A DNA stretch of 64,000 nt, from NCBI RefSeq assembly GCF_028748065.1, contig NZ_CP118166.1, forward strand, positions 3,301,501-3,365,500, read 5' to 3'. The DNA comes from Hyphococcus flavus. Its GTDB lineage: Bacteria > Pseudomonadota > Alphaproteobacteria > Caulobacterales > Parvularculaceae. The position numbers and the translations under genes are program-made. Under the pieces are notes generated by a model, which had not been told where the DNA came from, searched no databases, and saw only the letters and a list, made by a program, of their open reading frames with translations. Below are positions 1 through 9,460 of this stretch, in pieces; the stretch's first letter is position 1, and the number at the start of each line of letters is the position of its first letter.

Positions 1-2046
1 GAAAACCCCGGCACGTTTCCGACGCCGCTTGGCGCGAGCGAGCGGATCGAAATCGTCAAGGGACCGACCCCGGCGATTTACGGTGCGGGCCGTGTCGGCG
101 GGCTGTTGAATATCACGCCGCTCACCGCCCGAACCGCGAAGGAAGTTCGCGATGAAGGTCATTTGCTTTCACTAAGCGGAACGCTTGGGTCCTATAACAA
201 GCGCATTATCCGCGGCGATGGCGGTATCGCATTTGACCTTGGCGGCTATGACGCAGGCCTTTACGCCCATGCCGAATACGAAAATTCAGACAGTTTTTAT
301 CGCGGCATTGAGCCTGAACGAACCCTGGTGCAATCGGCGTTCACGCTCGCCGGCGATAATATCGAGATGGAGCTTGGCGGCGCTTTTTTTTCCTCAAACG
401 GCTACAAGCAAACGCCAGGCTGGAACCGCGTAACGCAAGACCTGATTGACAACGGCGTTTACATCACTGGCCGCGACACTGATCTTGCCGACCTGAATGG
501 AGACGGCAAGCTGACGCCTGATGAAGTAGACGCCGCTGTAGGGTCTTTCTTCGGCACATCCAACATCCGGCAATTCGTCGATTTTGGCGTCTTTCCCGCT
601 CCGGCTTTCGAACTCGATACCGGCGTCGGAACGGGAACCCTCAGCGCGCGCACCGTTTTTATTTCCAATAACGATATCGCCGACGCCGAGACCTTAACTG
701 CCTATGCCGATCTCGGATGGTCCGCCGGCAATGGCGAGCTTCGCATACAAGGCTTTTTCGACTCGATGGAAAGCGCGCTTTATCAAAGTTACGGTTTTGC
801 GGCTGAGTATATTTCGGATGTTTACGAACTGCGCGGCAGTTATGCGTTCGGCTGGAACATCGGACCGGTCGTTATTGATTCAATATTCGGCGCGTCATGG
901 CGGTCCTATGACAACACGACCCGTCAGACTTTTCTGTCAGGCTATCTTGTCCTTGACCGGCGCGATCTGACCGTTGGACCGGCGGGCAATGATATTTTCG
1001 ACGATCCTTTCTCCGTGGAGCCGAACGGCATCGACTGGGACACCGATCTTGATAGCCGCTGGACCGATCTCGCCTTTTTTACGGCGAATGACGTCGCGCT
1101 AACGGATCGGTTTCATTTGCTCGCCAGTTTGCGGCTCGACCGGTTTTCCGCCTCATCGATTAATACGGGCGCGACGATTTTCGATCCTGGCCTTGGCTTC
1201 ACGCAGTTCGAAGCCGATGAATTCACGCCAAGCTATGAATTCTCCCTGCGATATGACGCGCTCGACTGGCTCTCATTCTATGGAACCTACGCTGAAAACA
1301 ATGCGCTCGAAACAAACGACGGCGGCGGCATTGAAGTCGACCGGATCGCGCAGGGAAACTTTGTGGCGGATTCCGACCTTTTCGAAGCCGGATTGAAAAT
1401 AAAACGCCGCGATCTTGTAGGCTCGCTCGCTTTTTACGATCAAAACCGAACCCGACAGGACCCGTTCGGCAATCTCGATGAGGAACAATCAAAAGGAGTT
1501 GAAGGAGAGCTGCGTTATCTTCTTAGCGACGCCTTCAGCCTCAACGGTGCGGTCACCTGGCAACAAACTGAAGTCAGCGCGCCAGGACAATGCGGCTCCG
1601 GAAACGGGGAATTTGTCGTTATCCCGCCAGTACGCGCTGGCGTTTCACCCTTTGACGGTTATGGCGGTCTCTTCGCGGCGCTGAACGCGTCTTGCCTGGC
1701 GGAGCTTCAGGATGGATACGTTCGCAATACGGCCCCGGAATGGCTCGCCTCAGGGTTTCTCACCTATACTGGCCCGTACACCGATGTCGGCTCCTTTGGC
1801 GCATCGGCAGGCGTTGTTTATGTGGGCGAGACAGGCGGAAAAATTGACGGCGCCGTCACCCTGCCCGACTATATTCTCGCAAAGGCGGCGTTCTTTTACG
1901 AATTCCGCAACCTGTCGCTGATCGTCAACATCGATAACCTTTTCGATAAACGCCATTTCATCCCGGTGCAGAATGTCTATGAGGAAGTCGGCGCCCTCCC
2001 CGGCCGCGGGCGCGAATTCTCCGTCACTCTTACAGCACAGTTTTAG
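1..2046 (+). CDS. TonB-dependent outer-membrane receptor, 5'-truncated by window edge
   Basis: The open frame runs from base 1, so the signal peptide and first part of the plug lie outside the window. The first visible residues (ERIEIVKGPTPAIYGAGRVG) are the conserved end of a TonB plug domain. The rest is a beta-barrel with many aromatic-alternating strands, and the protein ends in phenylalanine as outer-membrane barrels do (final residues LTAQF). The role would be energised uptake of a siderophore, vitamin or oligomer across the outer membrane. Bases 490-525 encode a loop matching the EF-hand calcium pattern (DLNGDGKLTPDE), which is unusual in this family. An MFS gene starts within about 10 bases of the stop, so the two are probably one transport operon. 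The substrate cannot be read from the sequence. Confidence 0.9.
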   Translation, partial: ENPGTFPTPLGASERIEIVKGPTPAIYGAGRVGGLLNITPLTARTAKEVRDEGHLLSLSGTLGSYNKRIIRGDGGIAFDLGGYDAGLYAHAEYENSDSFYRGIEPERTLVQSAFTLAGDNIEMELGGAFFSSNGYKQTPGWNRVTQDLIDNGVYITGRDTDLADLNGDGKLTPDEVDAAVGSFFGTSNIRQFVDFGVFPAPAFELDTGVGTGTLSARTVFISNNDIADAETLTAYADLGWSAGNGELRIQGFFDSMESALYQSYGFAAEYISDVYELRGSYAFGWNIGPVVIDSIFGASWRSYDNTTRQTFLSGYLVLDRRDLTVGPAGNDIFDDPFSVEPNGIDWDTDLDSRWTDLAFFTANDVALTDRFHLLASLRLDRFSASSINTGATIFDPGLGFTQFEADEFTPSYEFSLRYDALDWLSFYGTYAENNALETNDGGGIEVDRIAQGNFVADSDLFEAGLKIKRRDLVGSLAFYDQNRTRQDPFGNLDEEQSKGVEGELRYLLSDAFSLNGAVTWQQTEVSAPGQCGSGNGEFVVIPPVRAGVSPFDGYGGLFAALNASCLAELQDGYVRNTAPEWLASGFLTYTGPYTDVGSFGASAGVVYVGETGGKIDGAVTLPDYILAKAAFFYEFRNLSLIVNIDNLFDKRHFIPVQNVYEEVGALPGRGREFSVTLTAQF

Positions 2047-2055
2047 GAGCGCGTG

Positions 2056-3294
2056 GTGTTCATAAATTTTCGGGCGGCAGCCCTGTTTATCATTCTTAGT
2101 CTGATCTTTTTCCATATCACGGCATCGACATTCGCGTCTCTCGGGGTGGTGTTGCCTGCCATGATCAGCGAGCTTGAATGGAGCTGGACCGAGGCCGGTT
2201 TCGGTTTCACCGCGCTCGCGCTTTTTACCGGATTGTTCAGTCCGGTCGCCGCCACCAGCCTCAAACGGCTTGGCCTGCGCGGCAATTACGCCCTTGGCGG
2301 TTTTTTAATGGCGTCCGGCTTCGTCATGCTAGCCGTGACGAAAGGGCTTATGCTCTATCTGGCGGCGGCATCGTTTCTCGGCGCCGGTTTCGCGTTGCTG
2401 GCGAATGTGCCGAGCGTGTTCGTCGTCTCGCAAACAGTCACTAAAAAATCCCGCAATTTCATGATCGGAACGTATCTCGCCGCCGGTGGTTTTGGCGGCG
2501 TCGCCGGACCGCTCATCGCCAATGGCATTCTCGAAAGCGGCGCTGACTGGCGGCTTTTCTGGAAGCTGACTTTAATTTTCGTCGTCGTTCTGACGGTTCT
2601 GTTTCTGGTTTTTGCTGATCGCCGTTTGCTCGAAAACGCGGAAAGCGACGATGATAAAACGCAGCCCGCCGCGCGCGGCGCCGAAGCGCCTGCCCGAGAC
2701 TGGACCGTCGCTCAGGCGCTGCGATCTCCGGCTTTTTACGTTATCGGCGGCGCCTTGATGGCGGCCTATTTTTGCGGCGTTTCCGTCTCAAGCTGGGCGG
2801 TCACCCACCTAACCGGCCTAGGCCTTTCCGCCGGTTTCGCCAGCGCCATGCTGAGCCTCCACGCTGCATCCAATGCGCTTGCGCGCGCCGCCGGCGGCAT
2901 CGCGGTGAAGGTCATTCGCGCCCGTTACCTCCTGCTGAGCGGGCTCGCAGCAGAAGCAATCGGCATGATCGCGCTTTCAATGGCCTCCGATCCCGCGACA
3001 GCGATTCTTTTTGCGGTTTTCGAAGGCTACGCGTTCGGCATGATCCTGTTTGCAACGACCGTTCTGCAAATCGAATATTTCGGCCTTAAAAACTCTCCGG
3101 CGATTTTGGGCGCCATGAACCTGTTCGCCACTGTCGCCATGCTGGGGCCGACGCTGACAGGCGTCACCGGCGATATTTTTGGATCGTTCTCGCCGATCTT
3201 TATCGCCTACGGCGTTATAGCAGGGGTCCTGGTCCTTGCCGGATTGTTTATCCACAACCCGAATGAGCCCGCTGATAGAAGCGACGCCGTATAA
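2056..3294 (+). CDS. MFS transporter
   Basis: A 412-residue polytopic inner-membrane protein with about twelve hydrophobic segments and a charged central loop near residue 200 (ESDDDKTQPAARG), the usual MFS 6+6 layout. Two in-frame GTG codons lie at 2053 and 2056. The AGGAG at 2045-2049, overlapping the upstream stop, sits six bases from 2056, so that start is preferred. Tight coupling to the upstream TonB receptor suggests the pair moves the same compound first through the outer and then through the inner membrane, or exports a related one. No substrate-specific motif was recognised. Confidence 0.82.
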   Translation: MFINFRAAALFIILSLIFFHITASTFASLGVVLPAMISELEWSWTEAGFGFTALALFTGLFSPVAATSLKRLGLRGNYALGGFLMASGFVMLAVTKGLMLYLAAASFLGAGFALLANVPSVFVVSQTVTKKSRNFMIGTYLAAGGFGGVAGPLIANGILESGADWRLFWKLTLIFVVVLTVLFLVFADRRLLENAESDDDKTQPAARGAEAPARDWTVAQALRSPAFYVIGGALMAAYFCGVSVSSWAVTHLTGLGLSAGFASAMLSLHAASNALARAAGGIAVKVIRARYLLLSGLAAEAIGMIALSMASDPATAILFAVFEGYAFGMILFATTVLQIEYFGLKNSPAILGAMNLFATVAMLGPTLTGVTGDIFGSFSPIFIAYGVIAGVLVLAGLFIHNPNEPADRSDAV

Positions 3295-3300
3295 AGAAAA

Positions 3301-3320
3301 AGGCGGCCCGAAGGCCGCCT
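3301..3320. terminator. Bidirectional intrinsic terminator
   Basis: Perfect 8-bp inverted repeat AGGCGGCC / GGCCGCCT with a CGAA loop between two convergent genes. On the minus strand it is followed by TTTTTCTTTAT, so it should stop the receptor gene at 3348-6701. On the plus strand the T-tract is weaker (CTTCCC). Confidence 0.75.
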
Positions 3321-3347
3321 CTTCCCACCATACTCTAACCAGAGGGA

Positions 3348-6300
3348 TTAGAAGTCGTAGCGAACGCCGAACTGAACCGCCCAAACAGAAGGGTTAACTT
3401 CCTGCTGGAGTTCCGGATCTTCGAATGCGCTGATAATGTACTGGCCGCCGGAGATACCGCCGAGCTCATAGACCTCAACGCCTTCAGCCACATTGCCGCG
3501 ATCCCAACGCTCAAAGACGTTCATGCCATCGTCAATCAGATTAAGCGCATTCTCGATATCTACGAAAACCTGGAACCTGTCGCTGCCAAAGAAACCAGGA
3601 ATATCCTGCGAAATCCGGATATCCATGTCTTTGAACCACGGATCTTTAAATGCGTTACGCGGTGCGATCTGTCCCGCATATTCGCTCAGGCCGCTTGAAT
3701 CCAAGAACGCGAAGAGTGCATCAACATCAGCCGCACTTAGCATGGACGTATCGATCAGCGGATCGCTTGGACCTGTCGGCACGTAAAGAAGGCGGCGTGC
3801 TTCATCATCACTATCGCCCAAGAAGTCATCAGCATCATCTTGGAACACGTAGCTAAAGCGATTGCCGGAACGTGCATTGAAGAAGATATTCAACCGGGTC
3901 GGATAGTCTTTAATGAACTCCTGACTGAACCGAGCCGCCATCGTGAAGTTATGATTGTTCACGAACTGTGACGGCGCGAGGAAAGCCTGGTTCGGTGTGA
4001 CCACGGCAACTTCTTCAAAGCTAGAGCCAGCCGTCGAGCTGTTACTTGGGTTAACGACTTCAGCAGTTGAATAGGCATAACCTACCATAAAGTCGAACGC
4101 GCCTGGGCTATTGCCAAGGTTGTATTCGAAACGCTTAGCGAACGCGGCCGAAATATTTTGCGTAAAGCCGCCATCGCCAATTGCGTTGGTGAGTAGGATA
4201 TCCTCATCAGTGAATCCAGAGTCACACAGACCGCTATCGGAAAGATCCGACCCTGCAAAACCCTGGCGGATACCGAGGAATGTCGCGTCGCAACCCGCGT
4301 TAAGCGGATTAACGTTGTTGATAATCGGACGACCATCAGGCGCTACCTCACTTGTCGGAGTCAACTGGAGGTTAACCCAATCAGTCGGGTTTTTCAGTTC
4401 AGAACGTATGAAATCGATCTGAACATTCCAGTCGTCGAAGAAGCCGCCACCGCCGGTAAAGTTGGTGTAGTGCGACAGACCAACGTTGTAACGAAGAACT
4501 GATGGCAGTTTGAAATTCGGGTCCACTGCGTTCACTGCCGCTCCGTTTTGCGTAGCTTCGGCAATTTGCTGTGAAGTGATGCAGGCAGGAATGCCCGTGA
4601 ACGTACCACCCGAAACAACTTGTAAGTCAGACATGTTACAAGCTGGGTTACCCGAGTTACCCGAACCAATGGCGCCGCCAAAGTTCTGGTAGTTGTTGGC
4701 GAACCAAACACTTGGGTCACCGCCAGAGAATACGCCTACGCCCCCACGGAACTGCGTTTCACCAAATATTGTTTCGCCGGCATCATAGTTCACACCGAAA
4801 CGCGGTTGAATGATATCTAGCCCGTCAAAAGCCTTGGTGTTGGAAAAGCCGTATTTCTGGAAGAATACTGGGTTAAACCTTGGGTCGTCGTCTGAACCAT
4901 AATAGTCGTAACGCAGACCAACGGTAGCAATCAGGTCGTCTGTGACCTGAATCTCATCCTGAACGTAAGCCGTGTAGATGGTGCGGCGGAATTCAGCTGC
5001 TGCATCATTAATGTCGCCGGTGAAGGAACCGCTACCAGTAATCTCAGACGCAAGACCAGCTTCAAAGTCTGCAAGTGAGTCGAAAGTGATCGTTCCGGTC
5101 GCATCGGGTACGAAGAGGTTGAAGACATCAAACTGATCAACCTCGATACCTGCTGTCAATGTGTGGCGACCTGTGACCCAATCAGCTTTGAACTTGATCT
5201 GATCAAGCTGGGTTTGCAGGTCATTCGCGGAGCGGAAGAAGCCAGGGCCAGAAAGAACCGCACCAGTGTCACCATTATTCATGATGTTTTCAATGAGAAT
5301 CCGTGGTTTTGGATTTCCATCTTGCGCTTCACCGCCACCCACAGGGCCTTGAATATCTTCAACATCGAGTCGAGAGACACGGATTTCAGTAGAAAAATTA
5401 TCCGTCCATTGTGAAAACAGGCGAGCTGAATAGTTCTCGCTATTCGTACCCTCGTTTTCAAAGTTGTCGAAGAACGTGAAATCAGCATCAAATCCGAGGT
5501 CATCAGGATCCTGACGCAGTTCGCGAAGCCGTGAGTAGGTTAGCTCAAGACGATGATCATCATTGATTGCCCAGTCTACCCGACCAAGAATACGACGGCT
5601 TTTGTCGGGAAGGTTTCGGGCAAAGCCCATCGCATCACGGCCATAAACTGTCTGGAGCGTATTTGCGATATCATTGGCAACGCTCTCCGGCAGGTAGTCT
5701 AGTTCGTTGGCGAAGCCCGCGCCGAGGGGGCCGGTATCGACAGTAGAACCACCATCCTGCACTTCTTCGTAAGCGCCAAAGAACCAGAGGCGGTCTTTGA
5801 TGATCGGCCCACCAAGTGATGCGCCCCAGTTCCAATCTTTAAACTCACCAGACCGAACTGTATTTCCATCGATCGTTTCGCCAGTTAAGTCACCATTATT
5901 GAAAACGCCGAATGCGCCGCCATGAAATTCATTGGTGCCGGCCTTGGTAACAACGTTGATGTTACAACCGGAAAACTGGCCATACTCAACATCGAACGGA
6001 GAAAACTCGACAGATGTCTCGCGAACAGCGTCAAATGGAATAGGCAGGTTATTACGGTTCGGAAAACCAGAGTCGTTCAGACCGAAACCGTCTGCATTGC
6101 GAACACCATCGATCGTGAAAGAGTTGGAACGGAAGTTGCCGCCAAGGCAGCTAATGGAATCATTGTTGTTCTCATCAATCGTAACGCGTGGATCGAGACG
6201 GATTACGTCGCGAATGTCGCGGTCGATGGATGGAAGGGATTCGAGGGTATCAAGGTCGAACGAAGCGCTTGGACCAATCGCTAATTCAGAAACGTTCGAG

Positions 6301-6701
6301 CGTGTCGCTGTAACGATAATCTGGTCTGCACCCGCAGCGGCAGAACTCAAATTGAACGTCAAGGATGTAGAAGAGCCAAGGTTTGCTCGAATATTCTCAA
6401 ATCGCTGGGATTGATAACCGCTCAATGATGTCGTCACTGTGTAAGGACCGCCGACTGGCAACCCGCGCGCAGCAAAGGAGCCATTGTCATCGGTCGTCAA
6501 GGTCCTCGTTGCACCGGTCCGTGTATCAATGACCATGACCTGTGCACCTGCAGCCGGAGCACCGCTAGGTAGCAGTACCGAGCCACGAATTTCAGATGTT
6601 GTTTGCTGGGCGTGCGCAGGCGTCGGTGCGACAACGGTCGAAAAGGCCGTTGTTAGCGCGATCGCCGCTACGCCAGCGGAAAGCGTGTTCGAAAGTTTCA
6701 T
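3348..6701 (-). CDS. Oar-like TonB-dependent receptor with N-terminal carboxypeptidase-regulatory-like domain
   Basis: 1117 residues. The start at 6701 has a GGGGA ribosome site eight bases upstream and gives a clean signal peptide ending AHA before QQTTSEIRG; an upstream in-frame ATG at 6743 lacks this logic. After the signal there is a carboxypeptidase regulatory-like beta-sandwich (about 35-120, SGAPAAGAQVMVIDTRTGAT), then a plug (about 140-270, with FTIDGV and NINVVTKAGTNEFHGG), then a large barrel ending VRYDF. This is the Oar/large-TonB-receptor architecture used for oligosaccharide, peptide or protein substrates. Two plug cysteines (SCLGGNF and SGCNINV) could form a disulfide. Base composition looks somewhat more AT-rich than neighbouring genes. 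A PhoB-box-like repeat lies in the upstream region. Confidence 0.9.
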   Translation of the reverse strand: MKLSNTLSAGVAAIALTTAFSTVVAPTPAHAQQTTSEIRGSVLLPSGAPAAGAQVMVIDTRTGATRTLTTDDNGSFAARGLPVGGPYTVTTSLSGYQSQRFENIRANLGSSTSLTFNLSSAAAGADQIIVTATRSNVSELAIGPSASFDLDTLESLPSIDRDIRDVIRLDPRVTIDENNNDSISCLGGNFRSNSFTIDGVRNADGFGLNDSGFPNRNNLPIPFDAVRETSVEFSPFDVEYGQFSGCNINVVTKAGTNEFHGGAFGVFNNGDLTGETIDGNTVRSGEFKDWNWGASLGGPIIKDRLWFFGAYEEVQDGGSTVDTGPLGAGFANELDYLPESVANDIANTLQTVYGRDAMGFARNLPDKSRRILGRVDWAINDDHRLELTYSRLRELRQDPDDLGFDADFTFFDNFENEGTNSENYSARLFSQWTDNFSTEIRVSRLDVEDIQGPVGGGEAQDGNPKPRILIENIMNNGDTGAVLSGPGFFRSANDLQTQLDQIKFKADWVTGRHTLTAGIEVDQFDVFNLFVPDATGTITFDSLADFEAGLASEITGSGSFTGDINDAAAEFRRTIYTAYVQDEIQVTDDLIATVGLRYDYYGSDDDPRFNPVFFQKYGFSNTKAFDGLDIIQPRFGVNYDAGETIFGETQFRGGVGVFSGGDPSVWFANNYQNFGGAIGSGNSGNPACNMSDLQVVSGGTFTGIPACITSQQIAEATQNGAAVNAVDPNFKLPSVLRYNVGLSHYTNFTGGGGFFDDWNVQIDFIRSELKNPTDWVNLQLTPTSEVAPDGRPIINNVNPLNAGCDATFLGIRQGFAGSDLSDSGLCDSGFTDEDILLTNAIGDGGFTQNISAAFAKRFEYNLGNSPGAFDFMVGYAYSTAEVVNPSNSSTAGSSFEEVAVVTPNQAFLAPSQFVNNHNFTMAARFSQEFIKDYPTRLNIFFNARSGNRFSYVFQDDADDFLGDSDDEARRLLYVPTGPSDPLIDTSMLSAADVDALFAFLDSSGLSEYAGQIAPRNAFKDPWFKDMDIRISQDIPGFFGSDRFQVFVDIENALNLIDDGMNVFERWDRGNVAEGVEVYELGGISGGQYIISAFEDPELQQEVNPSVWAVQFGVRYDF

Positions 6702-6779
6702 GTGTGAAATCCCCAAGCTGGAACAAAGATGCCGCAACCCCATTGCGGCTCAATACGCGACAGGCCTTAGGTAAAGGAG

Positions 6780-6797
6780 ATGACAAACAGATGACAA
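6780..6797 (-). promoter_or_regulatory. PhoB-box-like direct repeat upstream of the Oar-like receptor
   Basis: Read on the minus strand, the site is TTGTCAT-CTGT-TTGTCAT: two identical 7-mers with an 11-base period. The Pho box consensus is two CTGTCAT-type repeats separated by four bases, so each half matches at 6 of 7. It lies about 80 bp before the receptor start, where an activator would be expected. The rest of the 6702-6996 gap holds no gene I can support. Confidence 0.5.
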
Positions 6798-6996
6798 TAC
6801 GGAGCGGTTTTCTTTAAATTTCTGCGACGTTTTGGCATTTCGGCCTGCCGACGCTCGTGTGGAAAATAAAGGCGTTTAAAGCAAAGGCTTAAAAGCCATG
6901 GGGCAAATCCTCCGGATACGGACGCCACAGCTCGCCTGAAATGCGTTGAAAAGTGTGCGCGAACGGCCACACATTTATGCAGGTAAAGTTATAGCG

Positions 6997-8742
6997 TCAC
7001 ATCCGCTCTGGCGCTTCGAGGCCAAGCAGATCGAGCAATAGGCCCAGCCTCTCCCCCACCATGATCGCCAGCGACAACCTTGAAGCGCGGATCGCTGCGT
7101 CAGCCTCATCTATGATGCGGCAAGCGGCATAGAATTTTGAAAACGCCTGCGCGAGCTGGAAGGCGTAATCACACAGGATATGCGGCATACGCTTTTGATA
7201 AGCCTCGCGCAGGGCATCCCCGAAATTCAACAGCATTAGCACAAGGTCGCGTTCTTCCGGCGCATGGATAGACACAGGACCTGGCTCGCCGGCGTTTGCA
7301 GCCTGCACCTTGGCGACGATTGAGCGAACCCTGACGCTGGCATAGAGCAGATACGGCCCGGTTTTGCCTTCAAAAGCCATGAACCGGTCAAGGTCAAAGA
7401 TGTAATCACTCGTTCGCGGGTTTGAGAGATCGGCGAATTTCAGCGCGGCCACGCCCACTTTTCTGGCGACATCGAGTGTCTCTTTCTCGTCGAAATCCTC
7501 GGCAAAACCATTCTCCGACAGGCGCTCAAGGGCCTTTTCTGTCACCATATCGATGAAATCGCGAAGCTTGAGCGTGCCGCCCGCGCGGGTCTTGAACGGC
7601 TTTCCGTCTTTGCCGTTCATGGTGCCGAACCACAAATGCTCCAGCTTTTCTTCTGGAAAGTAACCCGCGAGATCGACCGCCCGGAACACCTGTTCAAAAT
7701 GCAGCCGCTGGCGGGCATCGACAACATACAGAATGCGATCAGGGGCCAGCTCTCGTTTCCGATCGACGATGGTAGCGATATCAGTCGCGTGATACCCCAC
7801 CGCGCCCTGAGAATTCAGGAAAATGATCGGCGGCATCTCTTTCTTGTCGTCGTCGCGAGCCACACGGATGATCTGCGCGCCGTCAGATTCTTCTATTACT
7901 CCCCGCTTGGACAGATCTTGCGTTAACTCCGGAATGAGCGGGTCAGCATCCGCCTCACCTTTCCAAAGATCAAACTCAACGCCGAGGTCGTCATAGTCCT
8001 TGCGCATGGCTTCGACGGAAAGGTCTACAAAGCGCCGCCACAGCGCGCGATAGCCCGGTCTCCCCGCTTGCAGCGCTTTCGTCGCCTTACGGGCCAAGTC
8101 AGCCCGCGCGGGATCTTCCTTGCAGGCGGCTGACGCCAACGGATACATCTCTTCCAGGTCAGCGAGCGTGATTGGCGGCGCCGATGGAAACGGTCCCGCA
8201 GCCCCTTCTTCGAAAAACGCAAGCTCTGGCTGGCAGATTTCAAGCTCAGAGATAAGCTGGCCCATCTGCAGGCCCCAATCGCCAAGATGAACATCGCCGG
8301 TGACATCGTCTCCAACAAAACGGCAAATGCGTTTAAGGCTCTCGCCGATAATCGCAGCGCGCAAGTGACCGACATGCAGGGGCTTGGCGACATTGGCGCC
8401 GCCATAGTCAATTACAATTTTTTCAGGCGCAGGCTTTTTCCATTCACCGCCCTCTTCAAGACTTGCCGCAAGATAGTCGTCAGCAAGCTTCAGGTTGATA
8501 AAACCTGGGCCCGCCACCATGATTTCAGAGAATTGCGCGGCTTTACTCAAACGCGCCTTGATCGCTTCAGCGATCTCTCGCGGGTTTTTCTTTGCTGCTT
8601 TCGCTGCTGCGAGTGCGCCGTTGCATTGAAACTGCGCAAGATCCGGCCGATCAGCGGGTTTTACAGCGCCAAGCTCAGCCGCAAGGCCTTCGCTGACGAA
8701 TGCTTCGCCAACGAGTTTCGACAACTGATCCTTTAAGGTCAT
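6997..8742 (-). CDS. argS: Arginyl-tRNA synthetase
   Basis: 581 residues, normal length. It charges tRNA-Arg with arginine in the cytoplasm. Visible signatures are the N-terminal tRNA-recognition domain (residues about 1-100), the class I HIGH-type motif HVGH at 123-126 within VAKPLHVGHLRAA, and a C-terminal anticodon-binding helical domain ending LLGLEAPERM. A canonical KMSKS is absent, as in many ArgS enzymes; the equivalent loop is around KPFKTRAGGTLK. Its ATG overlaps the stop of the upstream lipoprotein gene in an ATGA, so the two are translationally coupled. Confidence 0.96.
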   Translation of the reverse strand: MTLKDQLSKLVGEAFVSEGLAAELGAVKPADRPDLAQFQCNGALAAAKAAKKNPREIAEAIKARLSKAAQFSEIMVAGPGFINLKLADDYLAASLEEGGEWKKPAPEKIVIDYGGANVAKPLHVGHLRAAIIGESLKRICRFVGDDVTGDVHLGDWGLQMGQLISELEICQPELAFFEEGAAGPFPSAPPITLADLEEMYPLASAACKEDPARADLARKATKALQAGRPGYRALWRRFVDLSVEAMRKDYDDLGVEFDLWKGEADADPLIPELTQDLSKRGVIEESDGAQIIRVARDDDKKEMPPIIFLNSQGAVGYHATDIATIVDRKRELAPDRILYVVDARQRLHFEQVFRAVDLAGYFPEEKLEHLWFGTMNGKDGKPFKTRAGGTLKLRDFIDMVTEKALERLSENGFAEDFDEKETLDVARKVGVAALKFADLSNPRTSDYIFDLDRFMAFEGKTGPYLLYASVRVRSIVAKVQAANAGEPGPVSIHAPEERDLVLMLLNFGDALREAYQKRMPHILCDYAFQLAQAFSKFYAACRIIDEADAAIRASRLSLAIMVGERLGLLLDLLGLEAPERM

Positions 8743-9296
8743 TTTATATTCGGAAATTTCAAGCTTTTGCCGGAACGATTATAGATCGCCTGTTCAGGCG
8801 TTACCGCAAAACCGACAATAACTTCGAAATTCAAACCGGAGATATTCTCATCTCTGCGCGGAATAACAATTTCATCTACATCGACGCGTTTAACCTGAAC
8901 GTCTTCATCGTCATCCCATTCAATCGGAACAGCGAATTCTTTTTTGGCGATCACTTCGGAATTCGTGCGGGTAACGGCGACAAAGTACTTGAAAACTTTC
9001 TGATTGTCGGTCGCCTTGGGGCCACGGCCGAAGGCGAGATCAATGGACACTTCCATTTCGATTGGGTTGTCCGTGTAATAGCGGCAGGCGCTGCCGACAT
9101 CGACGATCTCTCCTGAGTAGGTGATATTTTCGGCTGCTTGCTGCCCCTCGAAATCGATGAACCGGGCAGCTTCGCTAAGAACGACAATATTCGGACATGG
9201 CGCCGGATTGGCCTCCTGCGAGGCGCGATATTCGTCAGACGATGCACAGGCTGATGCGGCTGCGGCGATTAGCGCTGGTGCGAGGAGTTTGTTCAT
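8739..9296 (-). CDS. Putative lipoprotein of unknown function upstream of argS
   Basis: 185 residues. The N-terminus MNKLLAPALIAAAASACASS looks like a lipoprotein signal with cysteine 17 as the lipidated residue. The mature part is small, beta-rich and charged, with no motif I recognise. It overlaps argS by four bases (ATGA). Divergent from ispH, with the shared promoter region at 9297-9460. Function unknown; probably a periplasmic envelope lipoprotein. Confidence 0.75.
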   Translation of the reverse strand: MNKLLAPALIAAAASACASSDEYRASQEANPAPCPNIVVLSEAARFIDFEGQQAAENITYSGEIVDVGSACRYYTDNPIEMEVSIDLAFGRGPKATDNQKVFKYFVAVTRTNSEVIAKKEFAVPIEWDDDEDVQVKRVDVDEIVIPRRDENISGLNFEVIVGFAVTPEQAIYNRSGKSLKFPNIK

Positions 9297-9460
9297 GGAC
9301 GCGAACCCTTATATTCAATCATGAAATCGCCTTAACGCCGCCTTGTAGCCGCCGCGCTGGCGTCCTTACATGTTCAAGCGGTTCTCGTAGCGTCTCGCCG
9401 CTTGTGGCGCAACGCCTGAGGGAGCCCGGCAGCCAGGCAATGAAGGAGAGCGGCCAGGAC

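Noticed and set aside
6767-6970. 67-residue minus-strand ORF between argS and the Oar-like receptor
   Set aside because: No ribosome site, no family resemblance, and it covers the Pho-box promoter region.
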